This document shows positions 14,565 through 25,608 of a stretch of 64,000 nt of DNA, piece after piece (position 1 is the first letter of the stretch; every line of letters begins with the position of its first letter). The stretch lies in assembly GCA_020633975.1 (NCBI GenBank), contig JACKCR010000002.1, positions 2,108,001-2,172,000 on the forward strand, read 5' to 3'. The notes beneath the pieces were generated by a model. It saw only the letters and a program-made list of their open reading frames with translations. It had not been told where the DNA came from and did no database searches. The translations under genes and the position numbers were made by a program. The DNA comes from Candidatus Eiseniibacteriota bacterium. GTDB lineage: Bacteria; Eisenbacteria; RBG-16-71-46; CAIMUX01.

Positions 14565-14593
14565 ATGTTAGGTGCCGACTCGGGGGTTGTCAA
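14565..14593 (-). promoter_or_regulatory. Sigma-70-type promoter of the tRNA-tuf-rpl-rpo superoperon
   Basis: Reading leftward, a perfect -35 TTGACA (14593-14588), a 17-base spacer, and -10 TAACAT (14570-14565). Transcription should start near 14558, about 120 bases before the first tRNA. It is the strongest promoter match I found in the window, in keeping with the expression level of the genes it serves. Confidence 0.85.
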
Positions 14594-14691
14594 CGCAGAA
14601 TCGTGAAACGACCCCAGAGATATCCCCAGGACGGCGTCTCCAGGGCCCCGGACCGGCTGAAAATGAGCCGCGGCCGAGCCCCGAATCGACC

Positions 14692-16131
<1,440 letters not shown>

Positions 16132-16168
16132 TCTCGATCTCCTACCGTCCGCTCCGCCTCACGGCGCG

Positions 16169-17320
16169 CTACCGAACTCGAGACGTCTCCGGCGTCCCGA
16201 GCCCCACCCCCTTGCCGCGCTTCCACCCCATTCGGCAGAGGAGCTCGCACAGCTCTCCGAACTCGATCCCGATCGCCTTGGCCGCCATCGGAAGAAGACT
16301 GGTCGCGGTCATGCCCGGGATCGTGTTGACCTCGAGGCAAGCGACTTCCCCATCGTCCGAGACGCGGAAGTCTACACGGCCGAAGTCCCGACATCCCAGC
16401 TCGCGGAACGCGACCCTCGCGTGTTCCTGCAGCCTCCGCGCCAGGTCCGCGTCCACCGGGGCCGGAACGATGTACTGGCTCGACCCCTTCGTGTACTTGC
16501 GCGCGAAGTCGTAGAAGCCCTCCTGCGGAACGATCTCCACCAGAGGGAGAGGATCGTGCCCGAGCATCCCGACCGTGAGCTCTTTGCCCGGTACGTAGTG
16601 CTCGACGAGAAGCCCTCGGGTCGGATGCACGTAGGGCCCACCGACTTCCGCGGCACGAGCCCAATCTCCACTCTCACGCACGATCGTGATGCCGACGGTC
16701 GACCCCTCCGCGAACGGCTTCACGACGACGGGATAGCCCCCGAGCAGATCGACCTCCGCTGCGGTGAGCGGTTGGGTCACGTCACGCCAGTAGGTGTGAG
16801 CCGCCACCGGGACGCCGTGCTCCTCGATGACGGAGAGCGCGATCCCCTTGTCCATGGCCGCCGCGGAGGACAGCGCATCGGACCCGACATAGGGCACTCC
16901 CAGCATGGATAGGACGCCGCTCACGAGGCCACTCTCACCCGCCCCCCCGTGGAGGAGGCTGAACACGACGTCGACCGGGTCGGACGCGAGGAGAGCCAGG
17001 GACGGAACCATGCGCCGGCTCCGCCGACGGGCCTCCGCCGGCGAGACGTCCTCGCTCACCAGAGCGTCGGACGAGGACTTCAGCCCAAGCCGTGCCGCCA
17101 ACTCGGTGCGGTCGACCGAACCCTGCACGTCGGCCCGAGCGAGAGTGGCGGGATCGAAGAATGTCACCCGGTGGCCCCGTTCGGAGAGCGCAGCCCCCGC
17201 CGCGATGCCCGACGCGAGAGACACGACGCGCTCGCTCGACTCGCCACCGAGAAGGAGTGCAATCTCGAGCTGCTCCGGAGCTCCCGCTACCTGCTCTCTC
17301 AACGTGTTCGCGATGTCCAC
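16169..17320 (-). CDS. ddl: D-alanine-D-alanine ligase
   Basis: 383 residues, an ATP-grasp enzyme making the D-Ala-D-Ala dipeptide for peptidoglycan. GGESSERVVSLASG at the N-terminus, FSLLHGGAGESGLVSGVLSM, the ATP-grasp core YPVVVKPFAEGSTVGI and the metal-binding ending VACLEVNTIPGMTATSLLP are all family motifs. The start is GTG with AAAGGA six bases upstream. The usual HG-GEDG motif reads HGGAGESG here, a mild variation. The gene implies a peptidoglycan wall. It precedes cysS. Confidence 0.96.
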   Translation of the reverse strand: MDIANTLREQVAGAPEQLEIALLLGGESSERVVSLASGIAAGAALSERGHRVTFFDPATLARADVQGSVDRTELAARLGLKSSSDALVSEDVSPAEARRRSRRMVPSLALLASDPVDVVFSLLHGGAGESGLVSGVLSMLGVPYVGSDALSSAAAMDKGIALSVIEEHGVPVAAHTYWRDVTQPLTAAEVDLLGGYPVVVKPFAEGSTVGITIVRESGDWARAAEVGGPYVHPTRGLLVEHYVPGKELTVGMLGHDPLPLVEIVPQEGFYDFARKYTKGSSQYIVPAPVDADLARRLQEHARVAFRELGCRDFGRVDFRVSDDGEVACLEVNTIPGMTATSLLPMAAKAIGIEFGELCELLCRMGWKRGKGVGLGTPETSRVR

Positions 17321-17479
17321 GCCGGGTCCTTTCCGCCGCTTCCGTACGATTCCCAGCCGAGGCCACCCATCCGTGGGCGTACCCCTAGGTTCGGGACTGG
17401 AGTATTCCAGGGAGTATAGGCGGGCGACTCGACCGGTTTCCAGCGCGGGGATGATGAGTCCGAGAAAGTGCCGATCCGA

Positions 17480-18172
17480 CTACATGTCCCGGAGCCGGAT
17501 CCGATCGAGCGACCGGCCCCGGTGAGCCATCTGAGCCAAGAACAGCTCGGCGGTCGCGATCGCGTCTTCGAGGGCGTTGTGCGCTCGGTACCGCGGCAGG
17601 CCGTAGCGGTCCCGGCAGTTGAAGAGCCGCAGATAGTGCGGCGCGACCTCGGACTGGACCCGGCCGAGCTTCCGTCGCTCGATCTCGAGCGTATCGATAA
17701 CGACGAGGGGTAGCTTGACGCCCCAGATCTCCTGGGTGGCCGCCTCGAGGAACCGTCGCTCGATCCGGGAGAAGTGAGCGAGCAGCGCCCGCCCCGCGAG
17801 CTTCGGCACCAGCTCGCCGAGGACGTCGACGAGTTCCTGGCCCTCCCGAACTTGGTCGTCCGAGATCTTGTGGATGACCACGCTCTCTCGCGGAAGTGGG
17901 GCGTCCGTTCGCACGATGTGATGCCCGCTCTCGGAGAGGACGACACGCCCTCCACGCACCAACGTATAGCCGACCGAGAGGATGGAGTCCTTGCATACGT
18001 CGAGCCCCGTCGTCTCGAGGTCCAGTGAGAGGATCTCCAAGTCCTGGATGGTCACCTTGTCGGAAGGCAGGGGGCGAGACAGGTATGCGCCGAGCGGGCC
18101 CGTCGGATGAGAACTCGCGAGGCGACGTCGCCGGCGCTCTGGACTACGAAACAGGAGATCCGCGAGGTTCAC
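17480..18172 (-). CDS. DnaQ-like 3'-5' exonuclease
   Basis: 230 residues of the DEDD exonuclease superfamily (PolC/epsilon-like). ExoI is ILSLDLETTGLD (acidic pair D, E), ExoII lies in the region LLAHFSRIERRFLE, and ExoIII is YRAHNALEDAIATAELF, the DEDDh form. The start is GTG at 18172, which overlaps the stop of the preceding gene as GTGA, so translation is coupled. This partner is repeatedly found beside DUF294 and symporter genes in Proteobacteria. The actual substrate (DNA, RNA or nucleotide) is unknown. Confidence 0.88.
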   Translation of the reverse strand: MNLADLLFRSPERRRRRLASSHPTGPLGAYLSRPLPSDKVTIQDLEILSLDLETTGLDVCKDSILSVGYTLVRGGRVVLSESGHHIVRTDAPLPRESVVIHKISDDQVREGQELVDVLGELVPKLAGRALLAHFSRIERRFLEAATQEIWGVKLPLVVIDTLEIERRKLGRVQSEVAPHYLRLFNCRDRYGLPRYRAHNALEDAIATAELFLAQMAHRGRSLDRIRLRDM

Positions 18173-20028
18173 GAGAGCCTGGCGACCTGGAAGCGGGACC
18201 CCATCGCCTTCTGCATGGTGCGCACCGCTTCGAACGCATCCTTCAGATGACGACGTTCGAGCGAGGAGAGACGCTCCGGGGCCACGAAGTTGTCGGGTTC
18301 TTGCCCCCTGCGAATCTGCTCGGCCTGGTGGCGGAGCCGGAGGGCGCCGATGAACTCGAACGCATAGCGCAGATCGGACATCCCCGTCTCGCTGAGTCCG
18401 CCCGAGGCCGCAGCCGCTTCCAACCGATCCTGGGTGTTGATCTCGGCGAGTCCACTCGCGAGCGCGAACACCCGGGCCAGATCGATCACGGGGACGACGC
18501 CCCGCTTCTTCAGGTTGAGCGCCTTCTCCTCTGTGCCTCCCGCCTCGAGGACGAAGTTCCGGAACAGTCCGAGGGGAGGATGGAACTGGAGCGCGTTCCC
18601 CGCGAGGTGAGCGAGGAAGATGCTGTTCCCTCGGGCCCGGGCCAGAACGTCCTTCTTGATCTCGTCGAGGAGCGAGACCGTTCCGTGGATCGCCCTCACG
18701 TCGAAGAAGATGCTCGTGTACATCAGCGCCTTCGGCTCCGGACTCTCGATCCATTCCCGGTAGTAGCCGGACCAGACCTTCTGCGGTTGCCTCCAGCGAG
18801 GGTTGGTCGCCATCACGTCGCCAGGGCAGTACTCGTAGCCGCAGGCGTCGAGACCGTCCGAGACTCTCCGGGCGAGCTGCTCGAAGAACTCACCGTGCGA
18901 CGACTCCCGGTAGTTGTCCGAGAGGATGATCGCGTTGTCCTGGTCCGACCTTCCCGCTTGCTCGTCTCGGGCGAGAGATCCGGCCACGACCCACGCGTAG
19001 GGAATGGGCGGATCTCCGAGTTCGTCCTCCGCCATCCGGAGGAGCCGCACCGTGATCGCTTCACCGACCGAACTCACGACGTGACCGATGTCGTAGGCGG
19101 TCATACTGCTCTCGACCAACGCGACGAGCGTCTCCGGCAGCTGACCTGCGAGCGTGACGAGTTCCTCGGTCGTCTTCGCTTCGTGGATCCGGTTGACGAG
19201 GTAGACGATGTTGTGGCCCTGGCGCCGCAAGAGATCGGTCGCCGTGAGGATTCCCATGACCTCGGAGCCATGCGTCACCGGAAGGTGCTTGATGTTGCGA
19301 CGAGCCATGAGGGCCATCGCCTCAGCCGCCACCGAGTTCGGATCGATCGTGATCGGATTCGGAGTCATGATCCGCGCGATCGGACCGCTCACTCCGATCC
19401 CTCGGGCCGCGACCTGTGTGCAGAAGGCTCTATCGGTGACGATGCCGACGATCTCGTCCCCATCCACGACCAGACACGCACTCGCATCGAGCTGCGACAT
19501 CTGGCGCGCTACCTCGCCGATGCTGTCCGTACGTTGGACCACCAGCGCGCCGCCATGGAGGAGTTCGCGGACCTGCACCGTGTTGAGCGCATCCGCGTAT
19601 CCATGGACTCCCTCGGTTGCACTACGTAGGCGATCGGTCGCGCGTTCGTCGAAGAACCTCGCCACCTCCGTGAAGTCGGAGACCAGTCGCTTGAACAGCT
19701 CGCCAGGGACGAGGTAGAGAAGCGAGTCCTCCAGAGTGCGCACCGTGAGCTGCACTTCGCCCCCGCGCAGGACGGAGCGATGTCCTACCCACTCACCGTC
19801 GGACGAATGTGCGTAGAGGCTCCCGGTCTCGTCGTAGATCTCGATCGCGCCGGTGCGGACGAGGTAGACCGAGTGATTGATCTCTCCCGGGGACAGGAAG
19901 GTCGTACCGCGCCTGAAGTAGGTGATCTCGAGCGAGGCTGCGATCTCGTCGAGTAGACCGCCGGGCAGGCGTTCGAGTGGAGCACTCCGCGCGATGAAGT
20001 CTCGGATCTCGAGCTGTTCGATCTCCAT
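18169..20028 (-). CDS. cNMP-binding/CBS/DUF294 nucleotidyltransferase-like regulator
   Basis: 619 residues. A cyclic-nucleotide-binding domain spans about residues 15-130. A pair of CBS domains follows (about 150-275, with MTPNPITIDPNSVAAEAM and HLPVTHGSEVMGILTATDLL). Next is a DUF294 nucleotidyltransferase-like domain (GSLARDE ... SDQDNAII, the GS-x-DxD pattern) and a C-terminal helical domain. I chose the ATG at 20028 because homologues begin at MEIEQ-EIRDF; the frame remains open to 20166. It lies between a symporter gene and an exonuclease gene with which it overlaps by four bases. It is probably a cytoplasmic sensor-transferase linked to transport; the substrate is unknown. Confidence 0.9.
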   Translation of the reverse strand: MEIEQLEIRDFIARSAPLERLPGGLLDEIAASLEITYFRRGTTFLSPGEINHSVYLVRTGAIEIYDETGSLYAHSSDGEWVGHRSVLRGGEVQLTVRTLEDSLLYLVPGELFKRLVSDFTEVARFFDERATDRLRSATEGVHGYADALNTVQVRELLHGGALVVQRTDSIGEVARQMSQLDASACLVVDGDEIVGIVTDRAFCTQVAARGIGVSGPIARIMTPNPITIDPNSVAAEAMALMARRNIKHLPVTHGSEVMGILTATDLLRRQGHNIVYLVNRIHEAKTTEELVTLAGQLPETLVALVESSMTAYDIGHVVSSVGEAITVRLLRMAEDELGDPPIPYAWVVAGSLARDEQAGRSDQDNAIILSDNYRESSHGEFFEQLARRVSDGLDACGYEYCPGDVMATNPRWRQPQKVWSGYYREWIESPEPKALMYTSIFFDVRAIHGTVSLLDEIKKDVLARARGNSIFLAHLAGNALQFHPPLGLFRNFVLEAGGTEEKALNLKKRGVVPVIDLARVFALASGLAEINTQDRLEAAAASGGLSETGMSDLRYAFEFIGALRLRHQAEQIRRGQEPDNFVAPERLSSLERRHLKDAFEAVRTMQKAMGSRFQVARLS

Positions 20029-20187
20029 GCAGGACCCTACCCGTAGGTGGATTCGAAACACGTCCGGAAGGAGAGCCTTGATGAACTCCCCTTCCGGCGC
20101 AAGCACAGTGTCGTCGCCGCATCTTGCAGGCCGCGCCCGGCTGCTCGAAGACCGGCAGCCGGGCACAACCGCGCAACGAACCGCTGG

Positions 20188-21963
20188 CTAGTGTCCGCCC
20201 GCAGCTCCAGCGCCACGAGGAACTCGGATGTCCTCGATCAGATGCTGGATCCGCTCCGGCGGAGGCGGTGTCATCATCGAAACGAGATACGCCACGACGA
20301 AGTTGATGAGAGCTCCCACCGCTCCGAACGCTTCCGGAGAGATGCCGAGGAACCAATGTGCCGCATCGTTCGGCGCCATCTCGGTTCCCGGAATGAAGAG
20401 CCATCCCTTGAACCAGAAGATGTAGACCAGGGTGACGACGAGGCCAGCGAGCATACCCGCGACCGCACCCTGACGATTGATCCTCTTGGAGAAGATTCCC
20501 ATCATGATCGCCGGGAAGAGCGACGACGCCGCGAGGCCGAACGCGAGTGCGACGACCTGGGCAGCGAATCCCGGTGGGTGGAGACCGAAGTATCCTGCGA
20601 GCAAAATCGCGCCGGCCATGGCCACGCGGCTCGCCATCAACTCGGATTTCTCCGAGATCTGGGGCATGAAGATGCCTTTGATCAGGTCGTGCGACACCGC
20701 GGACGCGATGGCGAGGAGCAGACCCGCCGCCGTCGAGAGCGCGGCCGCGATACCACCCGCCGCCACGAGAGCAACCACCCAGTTGGGAAGTCCCGCGATC
20801 TCCGGGTTCGCGAGCACCATGATGTCGCGATCCACCTTCGTCATCTCGTTGCCCTTCCATCCGAAGGACGCCGCCTGCGCCTCGAACGCCTTGCTGCCGC
20901 CGTAGTACTGGATGCGGCCGTCTCCGTTCTTGTCCTCATACGCGAGGAGGCCCGTGCCCTCCCACTTCTGGAACCAGTCCGGACGAGATGCGTACTCCAG
21001 GTTCCCGCTCGGGGCGCCCACCTCACCCGTCTGCACCGTGTGCATCAGGTTGAGTCGAGCCATCGCGCCGACGGCGGGGGCGACCGTGTAGAGAAGAGCG
21101 ATACAAACGAGCGCCCATCCGGTCGAGATCCGCGCATCCTTCACCTTCGGCACGGTGAAGAACCGCGTGATGACGTGCGGCAGACCCGCCGTCCCGATCA
21201 TGAGCGACATCGTGAGTAAGAACACGTTTATGGTCGAGTCGTTCTTGTTGGTATAGGCGTTGAACCCTAAGTCGACCAACACCGTGTCCAGCTTGTCGAG
21301 GAGGTACGTTCCGTCCGCCATCGTGCCGCCGAGCCCGAGCTGGGGAATCGGATTCCCCGTCAGCTTGAGGGAGATGAACACGGCCGGAACGGTATAGGCG
21401 AAGATGAGGACGCAGTACTGCGCGATCTGCGTGTACGTGATCCCCTTCATCCCGCCGAGAACCGCATAGAAGAACACGATACCCATTCCGACGAAGAGCC
21501 CCCGCTCGTAGGGGAACTCCAGGAACCTCGAGAACGTGACTCCGATTCCCTTCATCTGCCCGATGACGTATGTGAGGGAGGCAACGATGAGGCAGATGAC
21601 GGCCACGATTCGTGCGGTCTTCGAGTAGTAGCGATCCCCGATGAACTCGGGCACCGTGAACTTCCCGTACTTCCGCAGGTATGGCGCGAGGAGCATGGCG
21701 AGAAGAACGTATCCACCCGTCCAGCCCATCAGGTAGACGGATGCGTCATAGCCCTTGAAAGCGATGAGCCCAGCCATACTGATGAAGGACGCCGCGGACA
21801 TCCAGTCGGCGCCCGTTGCCATGCCGTTCAGGATCGGGTGGACGCCCTTTCCCGCAACGTAGAAGTCACCCGTCGATCCGGCGCGGGCCCAGATCGCGAT
21901 TCCGAAATAGAGTAGAAAGGTCAGCCCGACGACCAGATAGGTCATGGCTTGCAGGTCCATCAC
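20188..21963 (-). CDS. Sodium:solute symporter, VC_2705 (acetate-permease-like) family
   Basis: 591 residues and about 13 hydrophobic segments of the SSS/LeuT fold, starting YLVVGLTFLLYFGIAIWARA. The motif GADWMSAASFISMAGLIAFKG marks the acetate/monocarboxylate branch. A soluble loop near residues 343-354 reads DKNGDGRIQYYGG, an EF-hand-like calcium loop lacking the last Glu. It starts 15 bases after the DUF4212 gene, its usual small subunit, and is followed by DUF294 and exonuclease genes. Acetate or another short monocarboxylate is the likely substrate, by family only. Confidence 0.92.
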   Translation of the reverse strand: MMDLQAMTYLVVGLTFLLYFGIAIWARAGSTGDFYVAGKGVHPILNGMATGADWMSAASFISMAGLIAFKGYDASVYLMGWTGGYVLLAMLLAPYLRKYGKFTVPEFIGDRYYSKTARIVAVICLIVASLTYVIGQMKGIGVTFSRFLEFPYERGLFVGMGIVFFYAVLGGMKGITYTQIAQYCVLIFAYTVPAVFISLKLTGNPIPQLGLGGTMADGTYLLDKLDTVLVDLGFNAYTNKNDSTINVFLLTMSLMIGTAGLPHVITRFFTVPKVKDARISTGWALVCIALLYTVAPAVGAMARLNLMHTVQTGEVGAPSGNLEYASRPDWFQKWEGTGLLAYEDKNGDGRIQYYGGSKAFEAQAASFGWKGNEMTKVDRDIMVLANPEIAGLPNWVVALVAAGGIAAALSTAAGLLLAIASAVSHDLIKGIFMPQISEKSELMASRVAMAGAILLAGYFGLHPPGFAAQVVALAFGLAASSLFPAIMMGIFSKRINRQGAVAGMLAGLVVTLVYIFWFKGWLFIPGTEMAPNDAAHWFLGISPEAFGAVGALINFVVAYLVSMMTPPPPERIQHLIEDIRVPRGAGAAGGH

Positions 21964-21978
21964 TTCCCCCTTGGCCGG

Positions 21979-22239
21979 TTAGTCCTCGTGGACGTCGAAT
22001 TCTCGATCGAGACGGTTCATCCGACTCGCATAGAAGAAGATCAAGACCACGAAAACGTAGATGGAGCCCTGCTGGGCGAACCAGAAGCCGAGCTTGTATC
22101 CGCCGAGGCGGATCGCATTCAGTGGCTCCACGAGGAAGACGCCGAACACGTAGGAGACGAGGAACCATACTGCGAGGCAGATCCAGACGAGTCCGAGATT
22201 CGCCTTCCAATATGCTTGTGGCGATCGATCCTGAGACAC
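21979..22239 (-). CDS. DUF4212 small membrane subunit of the symporter
   Basis: 86 residues with two membrane segments (LVWICLAVWFLVSYVFGVFL and FWFAQQGSIYVFVVLIFFYA) and a charged tail NRLDREFDVHED. I chose GTG at 22239 because GGGAGGG lies four bases upstream and homologues begin QAYWK-NL. Upstream in-frame starts lack a Shine-Dalgarno. Family members always precede a VC_2705-type symporter, as here. Confidence 0.9.
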   Translation of the reverse strand: MSQDRSPQAYWKANLGLVWICLAVWFLVSYVFGVFLVEPLNAIRLGGYKLGFWFAQQGSIYVFVVLIFFYASRMNRLDREFDVHED

Positions 22240-22354
22240 GTTGCCCTCCCTTCGGGCCAAAATTGGCCCATGAAAATCTAACATGGTGGAGGAGGGCAAG
22301 CTATAGGCATAAGCCGGCACACGGGTTGGCGCGACCCAAATCCGGACCGAAGAT

Positions 22355-24994
22355 TCAGTCTCCGTTCCGGGCTCGCGAGGCGGGCGCAGCTTCGGCTGCC
22401 ACCGGCTCGGTTTCTACCGGCGCTCCATGCCAGCGCGCGAGGAGAAGCGTGATGTCGTCCGACTGGAGTTCGTCTCCCGCGAACCGCCGGAGCTCTCTCA
22501 GCACTTCGGAGACAATCCGACGACACGGCGAGTGAACGTGGCTCAACAAGATCTGGAGGAACCGGTCGTCTCCCCACAGCTCTTCGTCGACGTTCTGCGC
22601 CTCGGTCACTCCGTCGGTGAAGAGCGCGAGCGTGTCGCCCGCTTGCAAGCGAACCTCGGCCTGTTCGTACCGACTCTCCCCGAAGAGCCCGAGGACGAGT
22701 CCGCCTTCGCGCAGCGTGGTCATCTCGCCGGAGGAATGGACGAGGTACGGAGGATTGTGCCCCGCGTTCGAGTAGACGAACCGTCCCGAGGAAGGATCGA
22801 GCACGCCGAAGAAGGCGGTGACGAACCGTCCTGGCTCGACGCTCTTGTGGAGGAACGCGTTGAGTCGGGCGAGGATCTCGGCCGGTTCGTCGTTGAGATC
22901 CTGCGCGAGTAGCGACGCACGGAAGCTCGACATGAGAAGTGCAGCCGGCACCCCCTTGCCGGAAACGTCGGCCACGATCAGACCGACCCGTCCATGTGGC
23001 ATGGTGACGAAGTCGTAGTAGTCACCTCCGACTTCGCGCGCCGGAAGAGACAGCCCCGCGAGCTCTGTACGAGGGATGCTCGGTGCCTCGGCCGGAAGGA
23101 GGCGGGCCTGAATCTGGTGGGCCAAGGCGAGTTCGCCTTCTAGCCGTTCCTTCTCGATCTCCGTGTCGCGGGCTTCTTCCAAAGTGATCGCCATCCGGTT
23201 GAACGACTCGGCCACGTCCCAGAGATCGTCCCGCCCTTCGATCGGAATCCGGTAGCGCAGGTTTCCTTCGCGGAGACGCGACGTACCCTGCGCGAGCGCT
23301 CCGAGCGCCCTCGTGATCGAACGCCCCATCGAGATCACCATCCCGAGCGTCAGCACCTCGAACAGGACGAAGAGGAACGCGACGACGCCGAGGAAGATGA
23401 GTGCGATGGTGTTGTAAGGGTTCTCCTGGAGGTTTCGCGTGAGCCCTTGCACGGCCTCGAAGAACCCGACGCGGGACCGCAGGGTCACCGTCTCGGTCTT
23501 CCACTCGCCTCCCACCCATTCCGTGACTGGAAGCCCGGCCGCTCCCCACGTCCAGGAGGTCGCCGGATCGCCCGCGGAGAGCGAATCGGCGCGAAGCTGC
23601 ACCGCGAGTCCGGTCGACTCGACGCGGTTCTTCGTGTCCAGCAACACTTCGGCATCCGTGCGGCGGAAGTACTCGTTCCCGAGGACGATGTCGGCGGGAA
23701 TGAGAGCGATGGCCAGACGCTCCGCTCCCGAGTCATTCGTGCGCGTGCGCCGGGATGCGAGATAGCTCTCGCCATCCAGGAGGACGATCCCGCGGTCGAA
23801 GCGAGAGGGAAGGAGAGCGATCGCCCCCTCCGATTTCGCCGGGTCTCCATAGACACGCCGCCAACCCGACGGAAGCCGGGGGATCAACCCTTGGACCTCC
23901 CGCTCGAGCACCGCCTCCGCGGTCGGCGAGAGCGGCTCCTCCCCCGCCGCGAGCGCGACCTCGTCCAAACGCTCTCGGCCCTCCGAAGAGTGGGCACCCA
24001 CTGAAAACTCGTCCGCTGCGGAAGGATCGGACTCGCCCGAAGAGTCTGCATTCCTCGAGGAACCGGGCTCCTGCAAAGACTCGGCAGCGTCGGACTCGAA
24101 CACGTAGAGCCGAGTCCCGGGACGAAGGTGGGCGTGGAGCCCGACCCACGAGAGCAGCGCCGACTCCCACTCGAGGTCGTCTTCGAGGGCTGCTTCGAGA
24201 TGGATCCCGAGCTCATAGCCTTCCTCCTCCACGTGACGCGCCGCCACCTGGGCGCGGTCCGCATTGACGGAGAGAAACGTGCTGAGCCCCCAGAACACGA
24301 ACAGCAGGACGAACGGAACGAGCCCCGCGAGCACGTGGGAGACGAGAAGACGACGCTTCACGCTCGCGATCTGGACGTCCATCCCCCACGCGAGCCTCGG
24401 AAGCGCCAAGATGACATAGAGGAGTGCGAGGGACCGGATCCACACCGTGAAGCTGAGGAGCTCCACCGCTTGCCCGGAACTAGGCTCCGGGTTGGCCCAA
24501 TACGCGCGGGACCAGAAGTACATGAGGACGAACGCGAACCCGACGAGAGCCGCGGTGGTGACCGTGCTTCCGGACACCTCGCGCCGCCAGCGCATCCGCC
24601 AGAGCGCAGGCACCGCAACTACGCTGGCAAGGAGCTGGTTCACCCCGGGACTGACGCCGAGGAGGAGGGACAGGGTCCCGAACGGTACGATCCACACGAG
24701 GTCGCGTCGCCGGAACCGGTAGAACGACAGCTCTGCGAGCGCGGTCCAGAGCAAGAGTGCGAGAAGCGCCTGGAGCACGAAGAACGTCCCGGCCCAGAAC
24801 TCAGGGGCAACGGGAAGCCCCAATGGAGCTCCGTCCCCAAAGACGACCCCGGTGCCGAGCGCCCAGAACGCTACGTAGGAGATGCCGAACCGCGCGAGAG
24901 CACCTTTGATCGCTCTCGGATCCCCGATCCGGAGCGCCTGCACCCGCACGATCGCGAGCAGCACGGAGAACGCCGCGAGGATGAAGAAGACCAT
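22355..24994 (-). CDS. Membrane-bound PP2C (SpoIIE/RsbU-type) serine phosphatase
   Basis: 879 residues. The first 230 form a cluster of membrane helices. A large extracytoplasmic part follows (about 235-525) with a Ser/Asp-rich stretch. Then come one more helix (IALIFLGVVAFLFVLFEVLT), a HAMP-like linker (SITRALGALAQGTSRLREGN) and the catalytic SpoIIE domain. Catalytic metal motifs are REVGGDYYDF, VADVSGKGVPAALLM, TDGVTEAQN and SDDITLLL. RsbU-type enzymes dephosphorylate anti-anti-sigma factors; no such partner lies in this window. The start ATG abuts the ispF stop, with GGAGGG overlapping that stop. Confidence 0.92.
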   Translation of the reverse strand: MVFFILAAFSVLLAIVRVQALRIGDPRAIKGALARFGISYVAFWALGTGVVFGDGAPLGLPVAPEFWAGTFFVLQALLALLLWTALAELSFYRFRRRDLVWIVPFGTLSLLLGVSPGVNQLLASVVAVPALWRMRWRREVSGSTVTTAALVGFAFVLMYFWSRAYWANPEPSSGQAVELLSFTVWIRSLALLYVILALPRLAWGMDVQIASVKRRLLVSHVLAGLVPFVLLFVFWGLSTFLSVNADRAQVAARHVEEEGYELGIHLEAALEDDLEWESALLSWVGLHAHLRPGTRLYVFESDAAESLQEPGSSRNADSSGESDPSAADEFSVGAHSSEGRERLDEVALAAGEEPLSPTAEAVLEREVQGLIPRLPSGWRRVYGDPAKSEGAIALLPSRFDRGIVLLDGESYLASRRTRTNDSGAERLAIALIPADIVLGNEYFRRTDAEVLLDTKNRVESTGLAVQLRADSLSAGDPATSWTWGAAGLPVTEWVGGEWKTETVTLRSRVGFFEAVQGLTRNLQENPYNTIALIFLGVVAFLFVLFEVLTLGMVISMGRSITRALGALAQGTSRLREGNLRYRIPIEGRDDLWDVAESFNRMAITLEEARDTEIEKERLEGELALAHQIQARLLPAEAPSIPRTELAGLSLPAREVGGDYYDFVTMPHGRVGLIVADVSGKGVPAALLMSSFRASLLAQDLNDEPAEILARLNAFLHKSVEPGRFVTAFFGVLDPSSGRFVYSNAGHNPPYLVHSSGEMTTLREGGLVLGLFGESRYEQAEVRLQAGDTLALFTDGVTEAQNVDEELWGDDRFLQILLSHVHSPCRRIVSEVLRELRRFAGDELQSDDITLLLARWHGAPVETEPVAAEAAPASRARNGD

Positions 24995-25558
24995 CTACCC
25001 TCCGGCCAGCTCGAGGAGGACGACTGCGTAGACTTGGATCGCCTGCCCTTCGCCGACCGGGCCGAGCCCCTCGTTCGTCCGGGCCTTCACCGATACGAGC
25101 TCCGTTCCGGTCAGCGCACGCAGCCTCTCGATCATCAGGTCACGGTGCGGCGCAAGACGAGGCGCTTCCGCCACGACCGTGACGTCGATCTGATGGAACC
25201 GCGCGCCTCTTTCGCCGATGAGCGCTCGGGTCCGCTCGAGCAGCTCACTTCCGGAGACGCCTTTCCACTTGGGGTCACGGTCCGAGAACTGCGCTCCGAT
25301 GTCGCCAAGCCCGACCGCGCCGAGCGCCGCGTCGCAGATGGCATGGGAGACGGCGTCCCCGTCCGAATGGCCGAGCAGTCCCCTGTCGAACGGAATCTCG
25401 ATGCCAGCAAGGAGAAGAGGGCGTCCGGGAACCAAGCGGTGGATGTCGTAGCCGAACCCGACCCGGAACGACAGCGGACTCTGCGGCAAACCTTCCCCCT
25501 TTCTCGTCTCCGCCCAACGGTGGAGCGTGCCGTCTTCCCCGATCGGTGCAACGTCCAC
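24995..25558 (-). CDS. ispF: 2-C-methyl-D-erythritol 2,4-cyclodiphosphate synthase
   Basis: The MEP isoprenoid-pathway enzyme forming the cyclodiphosphate. VGFGYDIHRLVPGRPLLLAG and GHSDGDAVSHAICDAALGA carry the conserved metal-binding D-x-H and His. The C-terminal VSVKARTNEGLGPVGEGQAI is also typical. The annotated GTG at 25558 adds about 32 residues before the conserved core. A TTG next to GGGGGAAGG, about 9 residues before the core, may be the true start. The stop abuts the phosphatase gene. ispD lies 50 bases upstream, a common pairing. Confidence 0.95.
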   Translation of the reverse strand: MDVAPIGEDGTLHRWAETRKGEGLPQSPLSFRVGFGYDIHRLVPGRPLLLAGIEIPFDRGLLGHSDGDAVSHAICDAALGAVGLGDIGAQFSDRDPKWKGVSGSELLERTRALIGERGARFHQIDVTVVAEAPRLAPHRDLMIERLRALTGTELVSVKARTNEGLGPVGEGQAIQVYAVVLLELAGG

Positions 25559-25608
25559 GAAGCGTGGACGCGATCGTCCTCGCTCTCTTCCCTACGATTC
25601 TGAAGACG

